Of a stretch of DNA of 64,000 nt, positions 1 to 7,137 are shown piece by piece. Position numbers and translations under genes: made by a program. The DNA is from Lachnospiraceae bacterium (GTDB lineage Bacteria; Bacillota; Clostridia; Lachnospirales; Lachnospiraceae): assembly GCA_021770345.1 (NCBI GenBank), contig JAETRD010000002.1:124001-188000 (forward strand). The letters are read 5' to 3'. How positions within the stretch are numbered: position 1 is the first letter of the stretch; each line of letters begins with the position of its first letter. The notes beneath the pieces are model-generated. The model did not search any database. It was not told where the DNA came from and worked only from the letters and a program-made list of their open reading frames with translations.

Positions 1-77
1 AAGCTCCTTTTCCGTTACCTTGTAAGAATTTTTATAATTTTTGATCATGCGCCGACGCCTCCCGACAATAATATTGA

Positions 78-101
78 AAACGGAAAAACAAAGTTCCGTT
101 T
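78..101. terminator. Possible weak terminator hairpin upstream of galE
   Basis: AAACGGAA (78-85) pairs with TTCCGTTT (94-101) across an 8-base loop and is followed by a T-rich stretch. It could end a gene lying left of the window. No gene and no convincing -35/-10 pair was seen between here and galE, so the galE promoter is unassigned. Confidence 0.3.
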
Positions 102-252
102 GTATTCATAAATGTATTATACCTCTCCGAAAAGAAACGGCGCAACAAAATTACATATATTCCACACATTTTTTTCTGTACAACGGCGAGGTGTTGCGGT
201 AATATGAACACATAGACAACAGTCAGCAACAGATGGAAAGGTGGAAAATGCG

Positions 253-1269
253 ATGGCGATTTTAGTGACAGGCGGCGCCGGATATATCGGCAGCCACACA
301 TGTGTGGAATTACAGAATGCGGGTTATGAGGTAGTGGTTCTTGACAACTTAAGCAATGCGTCCGAGAAATCATTAGAGAGAGTGGAGGCGCTGACCGGAA
401 AGAAAGTGACCTTCTACAAAGGGGATATCTTAGACCGCGATATTTTGAATAAGGTTTTTGCGGAGCAGAAGATTGACAGCTGTATCCATTTCGCAGGCTT
501 AAAGGCGGTCGGAGAGTCCGTTTCAAAGCCCTGGGAATACTACAATAATAACATTGCGGGAACGCTCACGCTCGTGGATGTGATGCGTCAGAACGGATGC
601 AAGAACATTATCTTTTCTTCCTCCGCGACGGTCTACGGCGACCCGGCGGAGATTCCGATCACGGAGGAGTGCCCGAAGGGACAGTGCACAAATCCCTACG
701 GCTGGACAAAGTCCATGTTAGAGCAGGTGCTGTCCGATATCCAGAAGGCGGATCCGGAGTGGAACGTGATCCTGCTGCGCTACTTTAATCCGATCGGCGC
801 GCACAAGAGCGGCACGATGGGGGAGAACCCGAACGGCATCCCGAATAATCTGATGCCTTATGTAACGCAGGTTGCGGTCGGCAAGTTAAAAGAGCTCGGC
901 GTGTTCGGCGACGATTACGATACCCCGGACGGGACCGGTGTCAGAGATTATATCCATGTCGTAGACCTTGCCGTCGGCCATGTGAAAGCGCTGAAAAAGA
1001 TCGAGGAGAAGGCGGGGCTGTGCATTTACAATCTCGGAACCGGACACGGCTACAGCGTACTTGATATCGTAAAGAACTTCGAGGCGGCCAACGGCGTGAA
1101 GGTGCCCTATGTCATCAAGGAGCGCAGAGCCGGCGATATCGCGACCTGCTACTGCGACCCGTCAAAGGCGAAGCGGGAGCTCGGCTGGGAGGCGCAGTAC
1201 GGCATCCGCGAGATGTGCGAGGACTCCTGGAGATGGCAGAAAAATAACCCGAACGGGTATGAGGATTAA
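253..1269 (+). CDS. galE: UDP-glucose 4-epimerase
   Basis: Interconverts UDP-glucose and UDP-galactose (Leloir pathway and sugar-nucleotide supply) in the cytoplasm, using tightly bound NAD+. The 338-residue protein has the extended-SDR Rossmann motif GGAGYIGSH at residues 7-15, the catalytic Ser124 in FSSSATVYG, and the Y149xxxK153 pair in NPYGWTKS. Length matches the classic GalE family. The open frame reaches a GTG at 241, but the ATG at 253 is preferred: AAGGTGG lies 8 bases upstream and [13 protein letters not shown] is the family's usual N-terminus. It stands alone, followed by a strong terminator. Confidence 0.96.
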   Translation: MAILVTGGAGYIGSHTCVELQNAGYEVVVLDNLSNASEKSLERVEALTGKKVTFYKGDILDRDILNKVFAEQKIDSCIHFAGLKAVGESVSKPWEYYNNNIAGTLTLVDVMRQNGCKNIIFSSSATVYGDPAEIPITEECPKGQCTNPYGWTKSMLEQVLSDIQKADPEWNVILLRYFNPIGAHKSGTMGENPNGIPNNLMPYVTQVAVGKLKELGVFGDDYDTPDGTGVRDYIHVVDLAVGHVKALKKIEEKAGLCIYNLGTGHGYSVLDIVKNFEAANGVKVPYVIKERRAGDIATCYCDPSKAKRELGWEAQYGIREMCEDSWRWQKNNPNGYED

Positions 1270-1290
1270 GAGAGAAGACAGGACAAAACA

Positions 1291-1337
1291 AACAGGGCTC
1301 TGTCGCATTTACACATATGCGACAGAGCCCTGTTTTT
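1291..1337 (+). terminator. Strong Rho-independent terminator after galE
   Basis: A perfect 17-bp inverted repeat (1291-1307 with 1318-1334) with a 10-base loop, followed by a run of five T. The left flank is A-rich, so the structure could act on both strands. Confidence 0.85.
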
Positions 1338-1360
1338 AGATTTAAAAAGGGATTGAAATA

Positions 1361-1408
1361 AAAAAACCACGACAAATCATCAAATGGATGACTTTGCCGT
1401 GGTTTTTT
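1361..1408 (-). terminator. Terminator for tRNA-Glu copy 1 (bidirectional in form)
   Basis: AAAAAACCACG (1361-1371) pairs with CGTGGTTTTTT (near 1398-1408), and the stem continues inward to GATG/CATC with one mismatch and one bulge. It lies just downstream of the minus-strand tRNA-Glu gene, and the A/T flanks would give a U-run on either strand. Confidence 0.75.
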
Positions 1409-1435
1409 GTACTGTGCTATCGTTGCCAACAATAG

Positions 1436-1507
1436 CAGTTCCTAGGGGAATCGAACCCCTGTTTCCGCCGTGAGAGGGCGGCGTCTTAACCGCTTGACCA
1501 AGGAACC
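1436..1507 (-). tRNA. tRNA-Glu (anticodon CTC), copy 1
   Basis: The minus strand folds as a cloverleaf: acceptor GGTTCCT with AGGAACT (first pair G-U), a short D arm, anticodon stem CCGCC/GGCGG with loop CTCTCAC (anticodon CTC, reads GAG), and T arm AGGGG/CCCCT around TTCGATT. No CCA is encoded. All 72 bases are identical to the second copy at 6323-6394. Confidence 0.95.
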
Positions 1508-1518
1508 GAACAAACATT

Positions 1519-1546
1519 ATTATAACAGGCTTTTAGAAAAATGCAA
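1519..1546 (-). promoter_or_regulatory. Promoter of tRNA-Glu copy 1
   Basis: On the minus strand, TTGCAT (1546-1541), 16-base spacer, TATAAT (1524-1519), about a dozen bases before the mature tRNA 5' end. The same promoter precedes copy 2. Confidence 0.8.
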
Positions 1547-1591
1547 GTGTTTATTGAAATTTTTTTTCATAAAATCCAAATGAATGTCAAC

Positions 1592-1624
1592 AAACGGGCC
1601 GTTTGCATAGCGTGCAGCCCGTTT
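1592..1624 (-). repeat. Inverted repeat, possible end of the ABC transporter operon
   Basis: AAACGGGC (1592-1599) pairs with GCCCGTTT (1617-1624). It lies about 60 bases beyond the stop of the last permease gene on the minus strand and could terminate that transcript, though the following U-run is weak. The core GGGCCGTT...AGCGTGC.GCCCGTT recurs at 57779-57808. Confidence 0.4.
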
Positions 1625-1682
1625 GCCAAATATCGTTAAGCGTTCTTGCACCGTTCGATTCTCATCTTTTTTCATTGACACG

Positions 1683-2411
1683 CTACTGTTCATGCCGTCT
1701 GATGCATACGACGGAGATCCCTGCGAACAAAAAGAGATATAAGATGCAGGAGATGACAAAAACGGGGGTTTCCAGTTTCATCTGTGGATTGTTGGCGCGC
1801 ATGCCCAGCGCGTAGAGTGAGTACGGATAGTACATTCCCCAGCCCTTGTTGGTAAAGACAAGACCGCCGATGCCGGCTGCCATTCCGATTCCGATGGGAA
1901 CCGCAAAAGAGCGGATCACCATGGAGAGGGCAAGCTGGATGCAGCAGATAACGATACCGCCCAGGGTACCGGCGGCGAACCAGCCTGCGGCCTGGGGCGG
2001 AAGAACGCCGGGCAGCCCGCAGATTTTACCGCACACAAAATACAGCAGGAAAATCCAGGCGTTTCCGGCGGCGGTGATTGCGGCGGCCCAAAAGAGCTTG
2101 CCGAAGCAGAGAGCGGGAAGCGGCACGGGAGCCGTCAGGAAGGCGTTCCAGTTTGTTCTCATATGCTCTAACCGCCACAGATAAGAACAGTAAGTGCCGA
2201 TCAGCGCGGGCATAAAGAGATAGCACAGGAAAAGGGAGTGCTGCGACCACAGGCTGTACCATTCGCTCTTTAACACGCCCTGATTCATCTGATAATTGGC
2301 GGTGCCGAAAAAAGCGGACAGGACGGGCAGCAGGAAAAAGGCGAGCCAGACCGGGCTTCTCCGGAGCTTTAAGTGTTCTGCTTTTATACATTTGAGAGTG
2401 AAATGCTTCAT
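1683..2411 (-). CDS. Lantibiotic-immunity-type ABC transporter permease (second permease)
   Basis: Integral membrane half of an ABC exporter, 242 residues, with about six hydrophobic segments (near 22-38, 60-80, 105-130, 142-165, 170-190, 218-236). The basic amphipathic start (KCIKAEHLKLRRSPVW) is typical of the small ABC-2-type permeases of the LanE/LanG (MutE/MutG) groups, which expel antimicrobial peptides from the membrane. It follows the first permease after 17 bases with the ribosome site AAGAAAGGAAAC, forming a three-gene operon. The exact substrate cannot be read from sequence. Assignment rests on size, topology and neighbours rather than a catalytic motif. Confidence 0.75.
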   Translation of the reverse strand: MKHFTLKCIKAEHLKLRRSPVWLAFFLLPVLSAFFGTANYQMNQGVLKSEWYSLWSQHSLFLCYLFMPALIGTYCSYLWRLEHMRTNWNAFLTAPVPLPALCFGKLFWAAAITAAGNAWIFLLYFVCGKICGLPGVLPPQAAGWFAAGTLGGIVICCIQLALSMVIRSFAVPIGIGMAAGIGGLVFTNKGWGMYYPYSLYALGMRANNPQMKLETPVFVISCILYLFLFAGISVVCIRRHEQ

Positions 2412-2428
2412 AGAATTTGTTTCCTTTC

Positions 2429-3181
2429 TTATAATTCTTTGCGCGTAAACAAAAATCTGCCCGCAAAATAAAAAATGAGAATCCAGACAAAAATCATCGC
2501 CACGGCGGCGGTTTCCGCAGGAGAAAAACTGCGGTAGTAAAAGCTGCTGATTCGGGTGGTCTCATCCCATGTGGAACCCACAAGCGACGCGCTCAAGATG
2601 CCGCCCCAGGGAAGGAACGAATAAGTGCGGACGAACATCAAAAGCAGTGCGGCCATCGATCCACCGAGACCGGCCACAAGCGGTATCATCTGGTTGGCAA
2701 ACAGCATGGATAGAATGAGCTGCAGCAAAAACAGCGACAGGTTGCCCGCCAGTTTGAAAGCGTAGGAAAGCAGGTAGTGCGCTACATCCGGGGTTCCGGC
2801 GTATCCGAGTCTGAACCCCAGAAAGATAAAAAAGGTAAGCTGTGCGAGGAGCAGCGCCGTGATAATGAGAAACCCGCAGACCGCTTTGGCGTGATAGAGG
2901 CTGCCCGCGCTGCGGAGTGTCTCAAGCTGTTTATAGGTATTGCCTTTGTGCTCGATATCGGCAAGCCGGGAGGCGAGCACGGCCATCATGGTCGGAAGCA
3001 TGATGCCGTCTAACATGGACAGAACGTAAAGCAGCGACATCCACCCGCTTTCAAGCTCCCAGTCTTTCGGGTTGCGCAGCGCCCACAGTCCCCACAGCAG
3101 CTGAACGGATAACATCGCAAACATGGTGAGCCATACCCGCCGCCTTCTGATTTTATAAAATTCCAGCCGCAGTGTTTTCAT
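2429..3181 (-). CDS. Lantibiotic-immunity-type ABC transporter permease (first permease)
   Basis: A 250-residue membrane protein beginning MKTLRLEFYKIRRRRVWL, the basic N-terminus characteristic of ABC-2 family permeases of the LanE/MutE kind. It has about six membrane segments and ends in a basic RFLFTRKEL tail. Its ATG overlaps the TGA of the ATPase gene (ATGA), indicating translational coupling. Together with the second permease it should form the membrane heterodimer of an ATP-driven peptide exporter. The family is reasonably clear; which permease corresponds to E or G is not. Confidence 0.75.
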   Translation of the reverse strand: MKTLRLEFYKIRRRRVWLTMFAMLSVQLLWGLWALRNPKDWELESGWMSLLYVLSMLDGIMLPTMMAVLASRLADIEHKGNTYKQLETLRSAGSLYHAKAVCGFLIITALLLAQLTFFIFLGFRLGYAGTPDVAHYLLSYAFKLAGNLSLFLLQLILSMLFANQMIPLVAGLGGSMAALLLMFVRTYSFLPWGGILSASLVGSTWDETTRISSFYYRSFSPAETAAVAMIFVWILIFYFAGRFLFTRKEL

Positions 3182-4098
3182 AGACTGTCCTCCTTTCCGG
3201 TCAGAGAGAGGAAAATATCCTCCAGACTTGTCTCACGTTTTTCTATGCGGTACAGGGCGATATTCTGCTCCACCAGACATCTGCAGAGATGCGCGATGTG
3301 ACTGTCGTCGGTGAGCGGAAACAGCAGGTAATCATCCTCCCGCTTGGCGTTGATACCGTTCTCGCGAAGAAGCGCAGACGCCGCGTCGGGACGGTCGGTG
3401 CGCAGTGCAATCTGCTGTCTCGCGTGAGAGTGGAGCGCATCGAGTGTGTTCTGGTAGACCAGATTGCCCTTGCTGATAATTCCCACATGATCCGCCATCT
3501 GGTCAATCTCACTGAGCAGGTGTGAGGATACCACAACGGTGATGCCGTAGGCGGAGGGAAGCGATCGGATGAGTTTCCGCATCTCCTGGATTCCTGCCGG
3601 GTCGAGGCCGTTTGTGGGCTCGTCTAAGATGAGCAGCTTCGGAAAGCCTAACAGCGCGGCGGCGAGGCCGAGGCGCTGTTTCATGCCGAGCGAATAGTGT
3701 GCGACTTTCTTTCCCCTTGCGTCATTAAGGCGGACGATTTCGAGCACTTCGTCAATATTTTCTGCGGGACAGCCCTTTAAGGTCTGCAGGATATGCAGAT
3801 TTTCTTCGCCGGTCAGATGCCCGTAATAGCTGGGTGATTCAATCAGAGAACCGGTGTCTTTGAGCAGCCGGATACGGTTTTTCTCGTTGACTTCCATATG
3901 AAAAAGCGTGATGGAACCCGCGGTGGGCCGGGACAGTCCGAGAATCATCTTGAGCGTGGTCGATTTTCCGGCGCCGTTGGGCCCGAGGAAACCGTAAACG
4001 GCGCCCTGCGGGACCTGCATGTGCAGGGCATTGACGCAGCGGACTCTGCCGAACTGTTTTGTGAGATTGTGTGTTTCAATCAGATTTTTTGATGCCAT
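3178..4098 (-). CDS. Lantibiotic-immunity-type ABC transporter ATP-binding protein (LanF-like)
   Basis: Cytoplasmic ATPase of the exporter, 306 residues. Walker A GPNGAGKST is at 39-47, the signature region YSLGMKQR at 135-142 and Walker B LLILDEP at 155-161. Where most ABC proteins have a glutamine Q-loop, this one reads GSLIESPSYY with Glu87. A glutamate 'E-loop' is described for lantibiotic-immunity ATPases such as NukF. The open frame extends upstream, but ATG 4098 is chosen because AAGGA lies 5 bases before it and it gives MASKNLIETHNLTKQFG, the normal N-terminus. It is first of a three-gene operon, divergent from a response regulator that probably controls it. Confidence 0.88.
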   Translation of the reverse strand: MASKNLIETHNLTKQFGRVRCVNALHMQVPQGAVYGFLGPNGAGKSTTLKMILGLSRPTAGSITLFHMEVNEKNRIRLLKDTGSLIESPSYYGHLTGEENLHILQTLKGCPAENIDEVLEIVRLNDARGKKVAHYSLGMKQRLGLAAALLGFPKLLILDEPTNGLDPAGIQEMRKLIRSLPSAYGITVVVSSHLLSEIDQMADHVGIISKGNLVYQNTLDALHSHARQQIALRTDRPDAASALLRENGINAKREDDYLLFPLTDDSHIAHLCRCLVEQNIALYRIEKRETSLEDIFLSLTGKEDSL

Positions 4099-4174
4099 AG
4101 TCATCCTTCTTTCCGTGTATCTTGTAATTCGTTGCTTTTTCAGAATAGGCGGACGACATGAAATGAACATGACG

Positions 4175-4194
4175 TTCACCTTACATTTACCTTA
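4175..4194. promoter_or_regulatory. Candidate response-regulator operator: 11-bp-spaced direct repeats
   Basis: TTCACCTTA (4175-4183) and TTTACCTTA (4186-4194) are direct repeats 11 bases apart, one helical turn, as expected for a dimeric OmpR-family regulator. They lie just upstream of where the -35 of the divergent transporter operon would fall; the minus strand has a -10-like TATTCT at 4147-4142 but no good -35, consistent with activator dependence. This is inferred from spacing and position only. Confidence 0.45.
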
Positions 4195-4211
4195 AGATTT
4201 GTTTCGGAAGC

Positions 4212-4240
4212 TTTCGGAGTGAAGGGAAAAAGAGTATACT
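4212..4240 (+). promoter_or_regulatory. Probable promoter of the two-component system genes
   Basis: TTTCGG (4212-4217), 17-base spacer, TATACT (4235-4240), 42 bases before the start codon. A second TTTCGGA at 4202-4208 is 10 bases from the one in the -35, a possible further regulator contact. Confidence 0.5.
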
Positions 4241-4282
4241 GTCCGTAGAAAAAATAAGGCGGTCGGAAAGGGAACGGTTTCT

Positions 4283-4981
4283 ATGAACTTCTATGAATAT
4301 AAAATTATGCTGGTGGATGACGAGCCGGAGCTGCGGAAAATGGTATCGGGTTTTCTTGAAAAAGAGGGATTTCGGGAAATTGTGTCCGCGGGAAGCTGCA
4401 GGGAGGCATGGAACCTTTTTGACAGAGAAGCGCCGCATCTGATTTTGCTGGACGTGATGCTGCCGGACGGGGACGGCTTCGGGCTGTTTGGGCAGCTGCG
4501 CACAAAATCGGAGGTGCCGGTCATTTTCCTGTCGGCGCGGGACGAGGATGAGAACCGGCTTAAGGGGCTGGGACTGGGGGCGGACGACTATATCACGAAA
4601 CCGTTTCTCGCGAAAGAATTGATTCTGCGGGTACGCGCGGTGTTAAAACGGGTGTACCGAATCAGAGATGCGGGAGGCGATGCGGGACTCGTCGATTTGG
4701 GTGACTGTCTTGTGAATCTCGGGAGCGGCACGGTGCAGAGGCAGGGAGCAGAGACCGCGCTGACGGCGAAAGAGTATGCGATTATAGAAAAACTTGCGGC
4801 GAACCGCGGCCGGATCGTGACAATTGACGCGCTGTGCGAATCGGTGTGGAAGGAAGGCAACTACGGATATGAAAATACGCTGGTCGTGCACATCCGGCGG
4901 CTGCGGGAAAAGATAGAGGCGGATGCCTCCCATCCGAAGCATCTGATTACGGTGCGCGGGCTGGGATATAAGCTGGTGTGA
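4283..4981 (+). CDS. OmpR-family response regulator
   Basis: A 232-residue DNA-binding response regulator. The receiver domain has the acidic pair D12-D13 (MLVDDEP), phosphoacceptor D57 (LLDVMLPDGDG) and the conserved lysine in DYITKPF. The C-terminal third is a winged helix ending RRLREKIE...TVRGLGYKLV, the OmpR/PhoB signature. GGAAAGGG precedes the ATG. The partner kinase follows 28 bases later. Its position, divergent from the immunity-type transporter and facing paired direct repeats, suggests that it controls that operon (inference from context). Confidence 0.93.
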   Translation: MNFYEYKIMLVDDEPELRKMVSGFLEKEGFREIVSAGSCREAWNLFDREAPHLILLDVMLPDGDGFGLFGQLRTKSEVPVIFLSARDEDENRLKGLGLGADDYITKPFLAKELILRVRAVLKRVYRIRDAGGDAGLVDLGDCLVNLGSGTVQRQGAETALTAKEYAIIEKLAANRGRIVTIDALCESVWKEGNYGYENTLVVHIRRLREKIEADASHPKHLITVRGLGYKLV

Positions 4982-5009
4982 CAGGGAGAAAGGGATTGGA
5001 GGAGGACGG

Positions 5010-6248
5010 ATGAAAAGGAAGAATCGAGTGTCGGGCGTTTCGGCGTTTGTCTATGTGACGTTTGCGATGGCGGTGATTTTTTTCCTGACAATGCTGCTTG
5101 AAATCGGGTTTCTCATCCTGGTAAATTACAGATACAGTCTGTATCATCAGCGTTATATAGACGGTGAAAGCATCCGGGATGCGCTGACGTTTGCGGACGG
5201 AGAATACCGGCTGAGCGAGGATATGCAGCGGCAGCTGAAGGAGGCCGAACAGTGGGTGATGCTGCTTGACGGGGAAGGAGACGTCGTATGGTCCTATGAA
5301 AAGCCCGAAGAAATCGGGGAGAGCTATCGTCTTTCCGACATTGCCCGCATGAGCAAATGGTATCTGAAAGATTATCCGGTTCATATCTATGTCTGGGACG
5401 ACCGGATGATGGTGATGGGACGGCCGAAGAATAGCATATGGAAATATAATGTGGAATTTCCGATGCGCTGGATGAGATTTATGGCAAATGCGGGTGTCTG
5501 GATGCTGGCGCTGAATTTTCTGTGGATTCTGCTGTTGTCGGTGTTTTTTACAAGAAAATGGTTTAAAAGCAGGGAGGAGGTGCGTCTGGAGTGGATTGGC
5601 GGCATCTCCCATGATATCCGCACGCCGCTGGCACTGGTGATGGGATACGCGGATGCTCTGGGGAGCAGCGAAAATCTCTCTGACGGCGAGCGCAGACAGA
5701 TGGCGGTGATACGCCGTCAGAGCGCGGTGATGAAAGAGCTCGTGGAAGATTTGAACCTGACGTCCGCGCTCGAGTATTCGATGCAGGCGCTTAGGGTGGA
5801 GAAGCTTCGCCCCGCGGCGGTGCTGCGGGAAATCGCGGCGGACTTCCTCGACGATGCGAAAGAGGGGGAGTTTGAGGTGACGGTTGAGATATTGAGGGAG
5901 GCGGAAGACGCGTGGATTAAGGCAGACCGCAGGCTGTTGATCCGGGCATTCCGCAATCTGTTTCACAACAGTTTACGGCACAGCGGGCAGGACGAAAAGA
6001 CCGTGATATGCCTGCGGATGTGGTCGGAAAAAAGATGGTGCCGTATTCGTTTTTCCGATAACGGCGCGGGCTATCCGCCGGAGGTGCTCGAGCAGCTGGC
6101 CGTCGGGAAAAAGAATCGCGCGGCACGGCATATCAGGGGGCTTGGCATTGTGCAGAAGGTGGTGCTTGCACACGGAGGAAAGATTCGGTTTGAAAACGGC
6201 AGAGAAGGGGGCTGCGTCTGCGAGATGCGGTTTCGAGCGGTCAGATAA
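5010..6248 (+). CDS. Sensor histidine kinase paired with the upstream regulator
   Basis: Membrane sensor kinase of 412 residues. TM1 spans about 14-37 and TM2 about 162-181, bracketing a roughly 120-residue extracytoplasmic domain without a motif I recognise. The phosphoacceptor histidine is H201 in GGISHDIRTPL. The ATPase domain follows, with the N-box FRNLFHNSLRHS, the G1 box FSDNGAGY and a short RGLGIV G2 box. The ribosome site GGAGGAGG lies before the ATG. It probably senses an antimicrobial peptide or membrane stress, based only on its neighbours. A bidirectional terminator follows. Confidence 0.92.
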   Translation: MKRKNRVSGVSAFVYVTFAMAVIFFLTMLLEIGFLILVNYRYSLYHQRYIDGESIRDALTFADGEYRLSEDMQRQLKEAEQWVMLLDGEGDVVWSYEKPEEIGESYRLSDIARMSKWYLKDYPVHIYVWDDRMMVMGRPKNSIWKYNVEFPMRWMRFMANAGVWMLALNFLWILLLSVFFTRKWFKSREEVRLEWIGGISHDIRTPLALVMGYADALGSSENLSDGERRQMAVIRRQSAVMKELVEDLNLTSALEYSMQALRVEKLRPAAVLREIAADFLDDAKEGEFEVTVEILREAEDAWIKADRRLLIRAFRNLFHNSLRHSGQDEKTVICLRMWSEKRWCRIRFSDNGAGYPPEVLEQLAVGKKNRAARHIRGLGIVQKVVLAHGGKIRFENGREGGCVCEMRFRAVR

Positions 6249-6267
6249 TTATTGAAAAACGGTAAAA

Positions 6268-6293
6268 AAAACGGAAGCAGATGCTTCCGTTTT
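6268..6293. terminator. Bidirectional terminator (kinase gene and tRNA-Glu copy 2)
   Basis: AACGGAAGCA (near 6270-6279) pairs with TGCTTCCGTT (near 6282-6291), with an A-run on the left and TTTT on the right. It fits both the plus-strand kinase gene and the minus-strand tRNA. A small CTGTCA/TGACAG hairpin follows at 6304-6319. Confidence 0.75.
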
Positions 6294-6322
6294 CCGGGTT
6301 GGGCTGTCAATACTGACAGTAG

Positions 6323-6394
6323 CAGTTCCTAGGGGAATCGAACCCCTGTTTCCGCCGTGAGAGGGCGGCGTCTTAACCGCTTGACCAAGGAACC
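6323..6394 (-). tRNA. tRNA-Glu (anticodon CTC), copy 2
   Basis: Identical over all 72 bases to the gene at 1436-1507, in the same orientation and 4,887 bases away. Anticodon CTC; CCA is not encoded. Confidence 0.95.
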
Positions 6395-6405
6395 GAACAA
6401 ATGCT

Positions 6406-6433
6406 ATTATAACAGGCTCTCAGAAAAATGCAA
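6406..6433 (-). promoter_or_regulatory. Promoter of tRNA-Glu copy 2
   Basis: On the minus strand, TTGCAT (6433-6428), 16-base spacer, TATAAT (6411-6406). Nearly identical to the copy-1 promoter. Confidence 0.8.
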
Positions 6434-6491
6434 GTGTTTTTTCGAAAAAAATTTATTTCATTTGACGAAAGAAGATTTTTTGCGGAAAACC

Positions 6492-6520
6492 TTGCAATAA
6501 TCAGACAAAAGTGCTACTAT
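6492..6520 (+). promoter_or_regulatory. Probable promoter of the rimP-nusA-infB operon
   Basis: TTGCAA (6492-6497), 17-base spacer, TACTAT (6515-6520). A better TATAAT at 6520-6525 has no well-spaced -35. This leaves a leader of roughly 100 bases before rimP. Confidence 0.45.
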
Positions 6521-6545
6521 ATAATACGATAACATGACGACTTGG

Positions 6546-6573
6546 TTGAGAGAGGACGAAAGCCCTCTCTCAA
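6546..6573 (+). promoter_or_regulatory. Leader hairpin before rimP
   Basis: TTGAGAGAGG (6546-6555) pairs perfectly with CCTCTCTCAA (6564-6573) around an 8-base loop. No U-run follows, so it is not a simple terminator. It may be an attenuation or stability element in the operon leader. Confidence 0.45.
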
Positions 6574-6626
6574 TTCGCGTTCAGAGCAAAAAAAGAGAAA
6601 ATCAAAGAGTGAGAGGAAGTGTATAC

Positions 6627-7094
6627 ATGTCAAAGCGTGAAGTATATGAAGCACGCACAGAAGAACTGCTCGCGCCCATTATTCAGCGCATGAATTTTGA
6701 GATCGTGGATGTGGAGTATGTGAAAGAGGGAAGCACCTGGTACCTGCGTGCCTACATCGACAAAGAGGGCGGCATCACCGTGAACGACTGTGAGGCAGTC
6801 GCGCGGGAGATGAATGAAATCTTAGACAGGGAGGATTATATAGAGGGCTCCTATGTGTTTGAGGTGAGTTCGCCGGGCCTTGGAAGACTGCTGAAGAAGG
6901 AAAAAGATTTCATCCGCAGCATGGGAAAGGAAATCGAGATCCGCACTTACCGCGCGATCGACCGGGAGAAGGAATTTTACGGGATTCTCTCGTCCTACGA
7001 TGCGGACACGGTGACGATTGAGACCGGAGAGGGTGAGAAGAAAACCTTTGAGAAGAGCGATATAGCACTGATTCGCCTCGCTTTTGATTTTTGA
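6627..7094 (+). CDS. rimP: Ribosome maturation factor RimP
   Basis: Small-subunit assembly factor, 155 residues, the usual family length. The N-terminal domain carries LVDVEYVKEGS-like sequence (EIVDVEYVKEGSTWYLR) and the conserved YVFEVSSPGLGRLLK motif near residues 80-95; the C-terminal part is the small SH3-like domain. The open frame runs upstream to 6534, but the ATG at 6627 is preceded by GAGAGGAAG and gives the expected length. First gene of the nusA-infB operon. Confidence 0.95.
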   Translation: MSKREVYEARTEELLAPIIQRMNFEIVDVEYVKEGSTWYLRAYIDKEGGITVNDCEAVAREMNEILDREDYIEGSYVFEVSSPGLGRLLKKEKDFIRSMGKEIEIRTYRAIDREKEFYGILSSYDADTVTIETGEGEKKTFEKSDIALIRLAFDF

Positions 7095-7137
7095 TTGATA
7101 CATTATAAGCGCTTAGAAAAAACAGGAGGAAAATAAA

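Noticed and set aside
4947-5966. Minus-strand open frame of 339 codons opposite the sensor kinase
   Set aside because: His/Pro/Gln-rich composition, no ribosome site, and fully antisense to a gene with clear kinase motifs.
1436-6433. Integrative element between the tRNA genes
   Set aside because: No integrase, excisionase or relaxase; the duplicated part is a whole tRNA with promoter rather than a 3'-end att site. Kept only as a direct-repeat observation.
6534-6626. A 31-residue N-terminal extension of RimP
   Set aside because: It includes the leader hairpin, and the ATG at 6627 gives the standard length.
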